Source of the DNA: Vespa crabro
Taxonomy: Eukaryota; Arthropoda; Insecta; Hymenoptera; Vespidae
Reading direction: 5' to 3'
Assembly (NCBI RefSeq): GCF_910589235.1
Contig: NC_060963.1
Coordinates: forward strand, 7,967,501-8,031,500
DNA: 64,000 nt
The notes beneath the pieces are model-generated. The model did no database searches. It saw only the letters and a program-made list of their open reading frames with translations, and was not told where the DNA came from. The translations under genes and the position numbers were made by a program. Below, one piece after another: positions 1-12,394 of the stretch. How positions within the stretch are numbered: the stretch's first letter is position 1; each line of letters begins with the position of its first letter.

Positions 1-127
1 TATCATACAGCTTTTTATTTCCTTGCTACCGTACGTTATTCATCTCTTATAGCTCGTCGACTAAAACGATTAATCGAAGGGTAAACTCGGTATGGCGGTT
101 TTTTACGTTGACTGTGTTTGTGAGTAT

Positions 128-184
128 TTTCAAAAAAAAAGAAAAAAAAAGAAAAAAAAAGAAAAAAAAATGAAAAAAAAGGAA
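128..184. repeat. A-rich repeat with period of about 10 (A9G)
   Basis: Runs of nine A residues separated by single G residues, with one T, form a short-period tandem array. Confidence 0.9.
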
Positions 185-3059
185 AATGAACAGAATGGGC
201 AACGAGACGAGTCTCCAGGGAAATCGAAGTTCTTTTCGATTAAAAACGTGGGTATCGATATTTCCGATACAGTCTTCGTCGTAGGAAATTATTTTATCAC
301 AATTAAATTGATCGTTACAATATAAATTAAAGAAAAAATAATTCTTAATAGCCGATACGGCAGCAAGAACGCAATAAAATTCGTTGAATCTCTAATAGCC
401 GGCATTCATTTTCTGCGAATGATCTCTTTTTCTTTTTTTCTTTCTTTAAAAAAAATAAAAAAATAAAAAAGAAAAAATAAGGAAAAAGAAAAATAACAAA
501 TACGCGCATCCGTAACCCCCTTTTTGCTTGGTTGTCGTGACGTATGTACCTCCTGACATGGTGGAAATGCGTAAAAAGTGTGTGAAAAAGCGTTATTTTG
601 GGGTGAAATCCGATGCTGTGTATGCGTTCCTTTCCCGAGTACAACCCCATTTTATAAAAAAAAAAAGAAGAAGAAGAAGGAAAAAAAGGAAAGAAAGAGA
701 GAAGGAAAAGAGATGCAGCGAGATGACGGGGAGGCAGGTAAATTTTTTCGTGATTTTCGGAAGATCATCGGCACATGCTCAAACGCACACGTATGCATGT
801 ATACGTAAGGGGGAACGAATGAAAGGGGGACGAGGATGATGCATATCCTGCATATTCACAGGATTTTCTGTAAAACGTTGGGAACCATACGAAATAGTGG
901 TAGATTTAAAGAGGAAGGCTTTCAGGCCTAAAAATTTTTAAGGGGGCGAGTGGGTTGGGTTGGAATTGAAATGGGGAGGGGGGAGGTTAGGAAAAGAAGG
1001 GAAGGGAGGTTAAGGAGGGTTTGAAACGGGTAAAACCGTCTGTTTTTTCGAGACGAGTCCGGCGATCCCATAGAATTCCTTTAGAATTCACAATTTCTGG
1101 GTCATGGGAAGATACCGTCTATAAAAGCACGTCGTTGCCCCGATCTTGGAAACTGATTTTTTTTCTTCTTTTTTTTTTATTCTTACTACCCTCTACCTCG
1201 TCGTTCTCTCGCATCGATTAATGCCACCGTTCGGAGATGTTTTTTTCTTCTTCCTTCTTATTTTTTTGTTCTTTTTTCTTTTTTAGTTGAACAGTGTAGT
1301 AGTAGAAAAAAAAAAAGAAAAAGAATATAATCAAGCTTATGAATCATAATTGGTCGGCATATCGAAAAAGAGCAAAGAATCGTTTCTTAGAGGATGCGGA
1401 AGTATCGGTAAGCTCGAATTTCCGGAATGACTAATCGTCGAAGTGCTTTCGAAAAAAATCCATCGCATTATATAAGGGGGAGAGGGATGGAAGGATATAG
1501 ATCCGTACTCTCTCTGACGAATGTAAATATCTTTTCTCTCTGTTCTGTCTTTCCTCTACGAAAGAAATATTAACGAAAAAAATGAAATAGATAGAAAGAG
1601 AAAGAGAGAAAGGGAGGATGGGAGGGAGGGAGGGAGAGAGAGAGAGGGGGAGAGAGAGAGAGAGGGAGAGAGAAAGAAGACGAAATTCGAGAACGAGAGA
1701 GACGGGTGCATTCAAAATGCAACCGCTCGTTTCTCTCATATATTGAATTGTCATAAAGCATTCGCGTGCATCAGACCAGGCTCATTGTCCTGTCATTCAC
1801 TCGTCATCCCCCGCCTTTTTCCTTCGTACATGCGCGCGCGCGATATCTCATACATGTAGAAAATAAACCACCCCTAATTCACGTCTTCCTTCGTTTCACG
1901 AGGAGAAATCGTCCTAAGCCAGGATCAAGAATCCAAGGCACTCTTTCCACTTCGTCCTCTCCTTCTTTAACTTTTTATTTCTCGTTTTATTCCGTCTTCT
2001 TCAACGCTGTTACGGTTAACGGCGTACCCAGATTAGAACGGAGGATTTGAAATCGAGATTCGTAATAGTTTCCACTCGGAAAATGCTTTCACGTTACATC
2101 CACGTACTGGATTTAATCGAAAGAAAGAGAGTGAATTTTTGTATATTCTTGTTTACCTTTTCATTCAATCTCATAAATTTATATATATATTTTTTTTTCT
2201 TTTTTTTTTTTTTTCATAGAAGAACGATAATGATTTTGACAAGTATGATAAACGTACACGATTTTAATCGTAAAACGAGAAATCGGTTAAATCGAGAGAG
2301 CACGTGCGCGCGAAATGTGACTTTTCAAAAATTCAGTTAGGGTGCATTCGGAACGAACAATGAAGGGCAGATGCAGCTGTCCCATCATTACTGATCTCGT
2401 TCGAAGTTGCCTAACACTACTCGACGGGAAGCGACTAATGTATTTTTCAACTGGCAAGCAAATTTTGTTATATCACGAAAAAGGAATCATCTAACGAATT
2501 GAAATACTTTGAAAAGATAAGAAAAAGAAAGTAATGTTAACAAATAGTAAGCAAGTAACGTTAAACGATTTCAAGCATCTCTCTCGTGAAATGGTTTACT
2601 CTTGAAATCGACGATGGTCGTTCAATTCCGTCGGACACTTTCCACTTCCGTTCACTCGAAAAAAGTGGAAGGGCAGCCGGAAGAAGTGCGTCTCAAGTGC
2701 GTGACAAGGGGAGGAATGGGTGCGGTGGGTTATTGGCAAAATCAATTTCCAGCCAATTTGTAGAATCTCTTTGAGCGCGTTCGTCTTGGTGGCGCCTTAA
2801 AAGTGCGTAAATAAATAGATTCGGACGTGGGCCGTGGCGTGAGGGTGAGGGTGAGGCAAGGCGAGGCGAGAGAAATGTGTCTGAGAGGGGAGGGAGGAGA
2901 AAGGAAAAGAGAGAGAAAGACTCGTAGAGACGAGACAATAAGCCCAGAGGGTTCTCTGCGAGAACTCAAAGAGTGCCCATGCTGCGACACTCGTCCGGTA
3001 ATCTAATAAAGGGGTTGTCTTTACTTCTCTGCACCCCCACACCTTTCTAGCTTTCTATC

Positions 3060-3061
3060 TC

Positions 3062-3104
<43 letters not shown>
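3060..3104. repeat. (TCTA)n microsatellite
   Basis: About ten tandem TCTA units with CT-rich edges. Confidence 0.95.
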
Positions 3105-3887
3105 CTTTCTATCTTCTTCCTCCTTCCGTAAGCGTGTTCGTTTTTCCATCTTCGTTGGCTTCGTAGATAATTCGAAGGTAAATATTACCCCAAAAGATTT
3201 CAGTGGGTGGCGGAAAATGGGCAATTTCTAGGAGCTCTATTGGACAAGAAAAGGCTAGATATTATGGCGGAATAAGCTCGAAAAGAAAGTTGACCGGAAA
3301 AGAGAAAAAGAATTAAAAAAAGAACAATCCTTTCTCTCTTTCGAATTGTAGTTATAAAGTAATTCATAATATATCGATTGAACGTTATTAAATCGATTAT
3401 TTTTGAACAAAAATACGTGTTAAGAAAAGTCGGGAGAAAAGTTGAAGAAACTTCGCTTCTCAAGACGAAAAAGTTTTCAAACACGTTGCATCCTCGTCCA
3501 GGAACACGTGACGCTTCCATTGGGAATGTCTGTTTTAGCGGTTGATCTTAAGCGGTCATCGACATCATCCAGAACGTGTTGCACGAGGTCGGCCCTTGTC
3601 CGTTTTGTTCGTGGTTCTTTGCCAGAAAACGAGGCAACACCCTTTACTGGCTTATTTCGAGCGACGCGTAATTGAATTGGCCCGTCTGTGCCCAAACAAA
3701 TATAACAAACAGTTCCCTTCGTGTTTCTTTCATGTATAAGGTCAACGCGATTTTATCTATAACGATTCTTTCTTCTTATGGTTTTCTTTTTAATAAAGTT
3801 CTTATTCTATTTTATATAGAATATATCGAACTTTGATTTTAGAATTTTTCGAACCACAATAAGTAACGATAAAAAGAGTTTTACGAA

Positions 3888-4100
3888 ATGAAAGAAGATA
3901 AAGATGAGCTTTCAAGAAGCATTAACTTAGATGATCGTTTTGAAAAGATGCCTAGGGCACTTATAGATCTTGTTCGTTCCTGGAAAACGTTATATCGACC
4001 GGCTGCATTCGGGTACATTCCACATTTTAAAGGGAAAATTTTCGTTTATTCGGGCCGACTACTTTTTCAGGATTATTCGACGAGTTTGCCTCGCGAATAA
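3888..4100 (+). CDS. Small ORF, 70 aa, uncharacterised
   Basis: An ATG-initiated frame opens MKEDKDELSRSINLDDRFEK and ends LPRE before TAA. It is charged at the start and mixed later, without simple-repeat character. The start context (ACGAAATG) is acceptable. No domain or splice partner is recognised. A chance frame in intronic DNA is the main alternative. Confidence 0.2.
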   Translation: MKEDKDELSRSINLDDRFEKMPRALIDLVRSWKTLYRPAAFGYIPHFKGKIFVYSGRLLFQDYSTSLPRE

Positions 4101-7100
4101 CAGCTCGGATGGAAAATAACCTGAACTTTTGCTTCTGGCAGGTCCTTCGAGAGAAGCTACGCTATATGGCTAGAACCATCTCTCTCTCTTCCTGTTTCCC
4201 TACCTACTCTACCCTTCGTTCTCCCTCTTTTCTCTCCCCCTCCTTCCACTCTCTCTTCGTTTTATCTTCCTTTTCCTTCATTTCCGTTGGTTGGAATTCT
4301 CTTGTATCTCGCGAACCACCGGCATCGATGGATCCTCGGAAGACCGTGAACGATCAGAAGCGATTATAAATCGTATTCCTATCACTCTCTCTCTCTTCCT
4401 CTTTTGTCTCTTATTTCTATTTGTCTCTTTTTATTTTATTTATCTTTCTTTCGCGATATTTTATGAAACAAATACGCATATCATTTCTTTCTATCGAATT
4501 TGATCACACATATATATAAAAATTGTTAAATTTGTAAGAATCGCGCTCATATAATAGGAAAATTTCGTCAAGCAAAATGTTTGCCTTTCTTCGGTATGAT
4601 CGATAGACGAAGTTGGAGTATGGATTTGAAGGGCAGAGGTAAACGAGCGGAAGTTTGCGAGGCGTTCCCGTTTCTCGGACCGTGTGATAAAATAACTAGA
4701 ATAAACAGTAGACGAGGCGGGTCCTAGAAGAAGGGCGGGAAAGGAAAGAGGGTGGTAGGAAGAAGCGAGAGTCGCAGGATGTTGCCGTAAAGGATGTCAC
4801 GTGCCACCTACTCTTTCTCCATTTTCTCTCTTTCTCTTTCTCTTTCTTTCTCATTTCCTTTTTTTTCCCTTTAACCTTCCAACTAGAGAAGCAAGTTTGG
4901 CAGGAGTAAACAAGTACGGAATTCGGCGACTGACGAAGAACGCTCGTTTGTTTAGTCTTTCGTCCTTTCTTTTCATCCTCGCCGTTCCTCCATACGTTTC
5001 ATTCGGTCGCTGATCGCGAACGATATCATTGATCTTAGTGCGTCGTATCGCCTTTGAAATTAATGTTTCCCGTGCACGGAACTACGAGGGTGAAACGTAA
5101 GACGATAAATAGATCGTGCGATCGTGCGTCACTTCGATGGATCACGAAATCATCAGAGTCGATAAAGAGCGAACCGCCCACCTAAATCTCCGACTGTGGT
5201 CATGCCGATTGTGTTCGGCACATAAGTACGCCTACGAGCCGTGTAAAACGTGCCACACCTAAAAGGCGCATCAACGCATATGATAAACCTACCTTTGCGA
5301 CTGGCACTTTCTTTTTCCGAGAATAGAGTGAAATAGTAATTTGATTCACGAAATTAATTTCAAAACTGCAATTATTTTTTTTTCCTTACAGCGATCGATT
5401 CTCAATCCTTTATAGGAAAATCTAAATAAGATGAATCTTTAATATGCGACTTATTTCAAATTATTCTTTTTTCTTATATAGAATGATTCCTCATCGTTTA
5501 TAGAAAAACTTAAATAAGAGGAATGTTTATAATAAGTTCAAGATCAATGTTATTGAAGAAGTAATAGATCGTAGGACAATAATATCTACGGAACATTACG
5601 AAATGTCATTTCTACGAGATCCGAAAAGGTAAGGTGAGGCAAGGACACGGGAAACACATTTGGCAGGACGAGTCTTTGAGAAGATCAGGAGACGTTCGGT
5701 AAAACGAACGATAAAGCGAAGCTGATCGGGAGAAGGTCGAGAAGGAAGGAGGGCGGATTAGGCGAACCCTAGTTATAGCTACTATTTCTCTCTCTCTCTT
5801 TCTTTCTCTGCGTCTTGTTTTATGGTTGGCCAATCGGTGCCTCGTATCTTTTCGAAACCATCCATCAAGCTACGAGAATGGTGAACGAAGAGCGAAGGAC
5901 TCTTGCTTCTTCCTTTCGAGCTCGTCCGTCCTCCTACGAGTGTCATAACCTTCGCAAAGGCATCACGAGTCACGACCTTTCGTCGATGTCCAAGTCAGAC
6001 TTCTATGTTTCTTCCTTCTCGAAATAGCCCGTGCCTCCCTTTGGGGATTTGTTGGTAACGTCGACGTATCTCGCGTGATTCCACGCGAATCTCGCTTATT
6101 TATATGGAAGGCAAACTCTTCCCAAACTTTTTCTCCTTGGACGTATCCAATCATTTTCCTCCGGAAAACAAATCTCTACGTAAGAATATGATAGTGTATC
6201 TTTGAATTTCATAAGACTTTTCTATATATCGCATTTGAAATGAAAGTGTGACAAGCGGGTATTTACTTTCCTTTATCAAAAGATATACTTTATATTATAA
6301 TATAATTATAAATGTGTTATGTGTTAGGCATGTATTTTAATCCGTTGAACGAGTAAAAAGTTAATGTTCCGTTACTAATTCTTTCCAACGTTTGAAAATG
6401 GCAAGAACGATCTCCATTTACAATCACGGCGTGGCGTATAATCCTTTTAAGATTCGACGTAAAATCAATTATCCTCGAGTCGAGTAAAGTAATTAGGGAG
6501 GGCGTAAAAAAAAAGAGTGGCGGAGTAGAGGGAAAGATAGGGAAGGGGAATCAGAGTGCACGCTTTTTACTAGCCGTTTCCGGCGTTCTCTGCGATAAAG
6601 AACCGCCGAGTTCGACGACTCTCAACTTTGCATAAGGCCACCAGCGTTCGTGCAGGCTGCTTTATTTGCCAAGACCAGTTGATGATGCAGCCACTTTATT
6701 ACCTGTTTATTCGTTTCTGCGAAACGAGTCAGCACCTTCTTAATTCCCTCTTAATTGGTCTACGCGATGTCGATGATAGCGTTCACATCGACCTCTCTAT
6801 AATTGTCGCTCAGGCACTTTTATTTTCAATTTCGTTTTAAAGTCACATTATCATCCTTGGGCTGTTTGAAATTTCCTGTCATTGTGAAATGATCGGAGAG
6901 TGGAGAACGTAGTTGGCACTTGCATTGGCCAAAGAGGTGTTTATCTCTCCATAATCAGTTCTGACGTTCTCTTCGATGCGTCACATTCAAGATGTACCTT
7001 TGACGTATACGAGCAGATTGCTTTTTTATTATACGATCGAAAATCGGTAAAGATTCTCTTAGCGAGTATTTCCTCGCATATAAAAGTCGATCCTCATGGC

Positions 7101-7755
7101 ATACTAATTGTCAGGTACAACATTATACCTCTTTCGAATACGGCCTTGATTAACGATTGTTCGAATAGGAACTCTTTAAGGGCGAGGATAGTGGACTGAT
7201 TGATATGTTTGCGGGCGAGTTACCTTAGGTAGGATGGTTATAGAACGAAGGAGCCACCATATCCACTCTTGCCCGATGATTTAGGAGCCATATATTACGC
7301 GCGCTTGGCACTACTCGGGGTACTACTCGCGCTTCGATACCTACGTTATTGAGACGTCCAATTGGTACGCGAGGGCGAAAGCGAAGGCGAGGACGAGGAA
7401 ACGTCGATTTTTGGTTCTACATTGCGTACCGAGATCGGTTATATGAGAACGAAGAAATTTATTTTTATCATCGCATACAAATCTCGACAAATCGTTCTTT
7501 ATACTCGCCGCCCTTGCGTACCATCGCGCATAAAAGATCATTAAAGAGCGTCTCGTTAAGCTCGACCACCGGCTCCTTCGAAATAAATTACGGATTAATG
7601 TTCGTTAGTCTTCGCATTTAACGTCGCTCGTGTCCAGCTTTGATACGAATCCTCCAAGTGTCAGACAGTATGGAGATTATCACGAATCGAGGCACTCCTA
7701 ATTAGATATTTAATAAATAGAATCTAACCTTTGGAAAAAGTAATAAGATTATTCA

Positions 7756-7771
7756 GACCACCCGGGCGGTC
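7756..7771. promoter_or_regulatory. Near-perfect palindrome with Gli/Ci-like half-sites
   Basis: GACCACCCGGGCGGTC is an inverted repeat with one mismatched pair. Each arm (GACCACCCG, GACCGCCCG) is one base from the GACCACCCA site bound by Gli/Cubitus interruptus zinc fingers. The surrounding DNA is AT-rich, so the GC palindrome stands out. Confidence 0.3.
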
Positions 7772-8574
7772 TTTAGAATGCAATTTGCAATTTGTTTATC
7801 GTTCTAAATGGAAACTTAGAGAAAAATGCATTAAATGTTATGCCAGCCAGAGAAATTAGCTAAAAAATATAAAAAACAGTATCATATAAACAATATAAAA
7901 CAGATCAGCCAATGGAATCACACGGGAGAGTCAATTTACCATTTCCTACTAAAACTATATCAAAACGATAACACATTCTTGCATGTTTACGAGCAAAGAT
8001 CACTGAGCTAAGCTGTTTGTATATAAAACGTCAGACCAATTTGTACAACTTTTTAATTTTAAAGGGTCAGACGAGGTAGCGTTAATTGCCGTTTCAGAGA
8101 ATGGAATTTCTATTAAGCCTTTCTACAAAAGAACGTACGTATATAAGTTTGCATGCGAGTAATATGCAACTCTATCGCATGCGATTCCATGCAAATGAAA
8201 GGACGAGTATATACTTTCACTTCCTTCGATGCCACTCTCTGCATTAATGTATAATCGTTTCCAACTTGCTTTCCTCGATAAAATCGTTTTGAATAAATAC
8301 GTTCTCTGTTAGTGTATAATGCTGAATGGTAAAATTGTGCCAATGAAAGATGAAGTTGTACAGCGTGAATGGTTAACAATGAATCCACAATGATAATATT
8401 CATTCTCTCTTCCTCTCTCTTCCTCTCTCTTTCTCTTTCTTTTTCTCCCTTTCTTTCTTTCTACTATTTTCTCCGCAACGTGAATGGACGAGAGGCAGAG
8501 GCAAGAAAAGGTAAAAGAAGTGGAAGGAGGAGGATTCGCCAAAGGTTGCCCCAGGAGATCATTAGTCCACCTGG

Positions 8575-8745
8575 CTGATGCCCGAGGTAACAGTTAAGCA
8601 TTTGACAAGCGTTACGGGGCCGTTATCGGTTTGTCCCTAATTATGCACATGTGAATACTGTAAGTACTCGCCTCATTCGCTAATAGGCGTTTCCTCGAGA
8701 GCCATCAATACGCTTTTCAGTGACTCTTCATAAAGATATTATGCA
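8575..8745. promoter_or_regulatory. Putative conserved non-coding element
   Basis: A complex, repeat-free block between a CT-rich repeat and AT-rich DNA. It contains CCTAATTATGCACATG (homeodomain- and POU-like words), CGTTACGGGGCCGTTATCGG and ATTATGCATCTAATGATAATG. There is no sustained coding frame. The call is by composition and motif density only. Confidence 0.3.
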
Positions 8746-9228
8746 TCTAATGATAATGATCGAGATATTTTATTTAATAGCTACAGAGTATCTTTTGTTT
8801 ATGACGTCATCCTGTATATAGAAAAAACATTTTATACATTTTATCTTTGAGATACTTCTTTTAATAGACTTCTTTTAAACGATTAATCGAATAGTCGTAC
8901 CTGTACGTGTTCTGTTTCTTGATAAGATTGTACACAAAGTAAAAAAAAAGAAAAAAAAGAAAAAATAAAAAAGAATGAAATAACTTAAGAAAATAATCGA
9001 TCGAGAATAAAATGAGCTGACGATGAGACAAGCCATGAATGTTAGGTGGTACGATTAAAACGTCTACTTTAGAGAATCTCCTCTCAGAATCGTATCACCG
9101 TTCGAATGCCGATCGAGCTTCGGCTACAAAGGGAATGTGGGGGTACCGCGTTTGATTTATGCTACTTTTTTATACGAACGAGCACAACCTCGAAAGAAAT
9201 CGACAGAAAGAATGAGGGAGATAGACAG

Positions 9229-9232
<4 letters not shown>

Positions 9233-9263
<31 letters not shown>
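9233..9263. repeat. (GA)n microsatellite
   Basis: About 14 GA units, preceded by AGAAAGAAAG variants. Confidence 0.95.
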
Positions 9264-9268
<5 letters not shown>

Positions 9269-10130
9269 AGATAGTAATAGGATCTGAAGAGTTATAAGAA
9301 GGATCGTAACTAGGCTAACATGTGTTTTATCAATCCATCTTTGATAAAATCTCGATCGTCAAGTAACATTATTCAGGTAAGTACGAAAAAGCTTTCAGGA
9401 CGTGCTACTGGAGTTAAAAACTTGTAAAACTTTAATCGTGACTGGGTATGTTCTATAGCAACGGCTTCATTGTGAAACGAGAACGCAAATATGCTTTCAC
9501 CATCTAATATAAATATCTTATCGGAATTGCAAAGATTCTGCTTAAGGAGCGGTTCGGACTGCGAGATATCGGACTTAGTAGGTAAGTACGCAAAAATCGG
9601 AAAAAAGAAAATAATGAGTAAGAAGAGACGAAAGAAAATTAGATTAAAAAGGAAGGAAAAGGAGATAAGCTTGAAAATTTGAGTAGTAATGCGAACGTTA
9701 ATGCTTTCGTTAAAAACCGACGAAATTGTAACGTTAACGAGAAAAATAGGTTGATCGTAAATTTAATAATTTGACTGTAAAACTTTCTCCACGATTTGAT
9801 TCGTGGAGTAATTTTGAAGAAAGGAAATACGAGAGGGGAGGGGCGAGAGGAGGTCGATCACCTCGAGGTGGTCTCGAGCGCGGTTTAAAAAGGAGGAATT
9901 GTTGTCCTTTCTTATCCCTTTGGAAGAAAAGGAAAATAGCTGAATAGTAAGAGTAACAGGAGGAGAAAGAGAAGGAGTAGGGAAAGAAGAAAAGGAGAAG
10001 AAAAAATATAAGTATTAGCATAGCGTAGCAGCGTGACTCCGAACGTGGTTATGCGCACAGCTCATCTGAATAAATATCGTATTATAATTAAAGGAATCTT
10101 TCGAGTCATAAATCAATGGTGGTTGGTTTA

Positions 10131-10430
10131 TATATCAGGGCCGAGCTATATAATGTGTAGCGTTGCGGAGGAGCCCGGCGGGCTGTGCACTCGCCGTGGG
10201 GGGTCTCGCATAGGGTCCTCCTATGCTAATGGTGCACTCTCACGAAGTCAAAGTGGGAGCAGAAGAAGAGCCAGGCACTCGCGCGCCTTCGTTCGGCCCT
10301 GACCCGCGTCCTCCTCTTCCTCCACCTCTTCTTCAAGCAAACTCTTACTCTTGCCTTCTTCGCGAGCCTTCTGATCTTCGCCGACCGCGAGCGCTTATCA
10401 ATTTGTTACCGAGCGCTGTTTGTTAAATCA
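10131..10430. promoter_or_regulatory. GC-richer complex block, putative regulatory element
   Basis: The block includes GCCGAGCTATATAATGTG, GAGGAGCCCGGCGGGCTGTG and a second half rich in CCTC triplets. Short frames exist on the plus strand (10033-10302 and 10223-10426) but they are Arg/Pro/Ser-rich and lack splice or start support. This is more likely non-coding regulatory DNA of the presumed intron. Confidence 0.25.
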
Positions 10431-10867
10431 AATCAAGGGCTCGCACGCCGCTGCGATAAATAATCCTGCTTAATATGTGCCTCCAATTCCGCCACCCTCC
10501 AACCCTCGTTCCTCCACGTTCCCTCTTCTTCTCCTTCTTCTCCTTCTCCTTATTTTCTTCGGTGGCTCTCGTGAGCAATGTATATTACTCCCACGCAAGC
10601 ACGAAGCGAGAGTACACGCGTATTCTATCCCCGTGCTTTATTGACCTATCGATGGACGGTTGAACGCGTCTGAGTTGTTTGAATGAAACTGTTTTCGTAT
10701 AAAGAAAGCTCATATACGAGAACATTCTTATGATATAGAAGATAGATCGATGAATTAAAATTTTTTTACGTTCGTAGAAATACGAGACGAGAGGGATAAA
10801 GGTCGATATAAAGAGGATTAGAAAATCTCCTTGCAGAATTCCTACGGAAGAATCAAGAGAGATCGTC

Positions 10868-11065
10868 CCGAAACGGCGGCTCTCCTCCGCAGCCGTTTAT
10901 TATGACGAGCTTGAACGTGGCGTGGACGTACGGTAGTTTATTTGGCCGATGATGGGGCCTCCGATTTGCGGTGCCGAACGAATTAACGGCGCGGCTGCGA
11001 TTAACAAAGGGTGATACAAATTAGATTAAATCGCCGTAGGGGGCGGCATCGCGCAGGAGAAAGGC
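10868..11065. promoter_or_regulatory. Putative enhancer-like element with SOX/TCF-like site
   Basis: A GC-balanced block with no repeats. It contains GCAGCCGTTTATTATGACG (Hox/Cad-like TTTATTATG), GAACGAATTAACGGCGC and ATTAACAAAGGG (SOX/TCF-type AACAAAG at 11004-11010). All frames are closed within it. The density of words resembles developmental enhancers. Confidence 0.35.
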
Positions 11066-12009
11066 GAATGATGATACAGCTTGATAAATAGACGAACGTC
11101 ATGCGATGCCTAAACGGGACCGTCTTCTTCGCGAATAGAATGCCAGAGACTTCACGAGGCCTTCCTTTTACCATGTCCCTCCTACTAAGGATGAACTACG
11201 AGTACTGTTGACACTTTGCTCGTCGGTAACAAAAGATCTTTTCTTCGTTCAATTATTAATAATTTTCTAACACCGCGTGAATGAGTAACATAAAAGGAAA
11301 GATAATTTATAGACATCGATCGGAAAGCGATAATTTTGTGAGAAAAAAGAAGAAGCAATCGTCGACGTTAGTAGAATCGAAGATGGATAATGGTCGAAGA
11401 GAGTAGAACCTAGATAAATTTCTCAAGTCCATTAATTAACTAAAGATCGTCGAAATAATTACGCACGAATATAACACCGTAGACCCGCCACGTTGAGAGA
11501 TAAATCAATAAGTAAGATTTTTCCCTCGGTCACGGACAACGAGAAAGCTTTTTTTGAAAAGCGCCAGAACGATTACGCGGCTCTACGGTGGTGGCAGCCG
11601 CACCACCCACCTTCTTCGACCGCATAAATCTCGGCCGTGCGTCATTCAACACTATCATTATGGTTCCCCGTTGATGACGCGGTGAAGCCGAAATTTTAAC
11701 GAATTCTTGGAAAGTCCAGGAACGAGTAAGAATGCCTCTCTTTCTTCTCTCTCTCTCTCTCTTTCTCTCTCTTTTTCTCTCTCCCTTTCTTTTTTCTCTC
11801 GTTTCGTTGGAATATTTTCTCGCAAAATAGTTGAAATCTTTTACAAGACAAATTCGCGCTGGCTGGGAAGAGCAGGTAGAAGAGAAGGAAGAAGAATAAA
11901 AGTAGAAAGTAAAGAGGAGGAAAAGGAGAAGAAGAGGGAGGAAGAGGAAGAGGAGTAGGAGGAGGAGAAGAGGAGAACAATCGAAGGACCAAAGAAACAC
12001 ACCCCTCGA

Positions 12010-12255
12010 AACGTTTGGCTAAGTTAGCTGCTTTTGGCCTGGGCGGCCGGCCAATATTTAATTACAGATAATTACCGGTTATAATGCGCGGCAGATCGGC
12101 GGCCTGCCGTTTAATTGATCGGCTTTACGGCCTGATTTGTGTATCTGGCGGTTCGTGCGATCGGACCGGCTCGAACGCGAGCTCGATTTTTAATCCTCCC
12201 GAACGTCCGCCAGGACGATACTCGCATGTTGGCTATCATATTCCATCATTACGCA
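12010..12255. promoter_or_regulatory. Putative enhancer-like element with homeodomain cores
   Basis: The block starts at a GCGGCCGGCCAATATTTAAT stretch and holds two ATTA/TAATTA cores close together (TTTAATTACAGATAATTACC), a third TTTAATTGATC, and GC-rich spacers with repeated GGCCTG. A plus frame is open across it but degenerates directly into the CT/TA microsatellite that follows, so I do not call it coding. Confidence 0.35.
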
Positions 12256-12298
12256 ATCCACCTACCTCATCGTGGCTCGCTTTATTACTGGCATTTGT

Positions 12299-12375
<77 letters not shown>

Positions 12376-12394
12376 ATATATATATATATATATA
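12299..12394. repeat. Compound (TC)n-(TA)n microsatellite with ACCTA interruption
   Basis: About 15 TC units pass directly into about 20 TA units, then ACC, then a second TA run. It is followed by ATAGGTAGGTATACCTAT, which can fold back on itself. Confidence 0.95.

Larger units (their letters stand above)
1..3887. other. Non-coding: A/T-rich and purine-tract DNA
   Basis: Poly(A)/(T)-rich tracts, a GA tract at 1590-1680, a TCTA repeat and short complex stretches. Open frames here are Lys/Arg/Ser/Leu runs. A TATA-like CTATAAAAGC at about 1119 has no gene beside it. Presumed intron or intergenic DNA. Confidence 0.6.
4101..12009. other. Non-coding: mixed complex DNA and short repeats
   Basis: CT-rich patches (4170-4265, 4800-4870, 8404-8460), an A-rich patch at 8940-8985 and several complex blocks (5150-5300, 6550-6760, 7200-7330, plus those listed separately). 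A 99-codon frame at 6900-7199 begins with GTG and lacks splice signals. No gene recognised. Confidence 0.55.
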
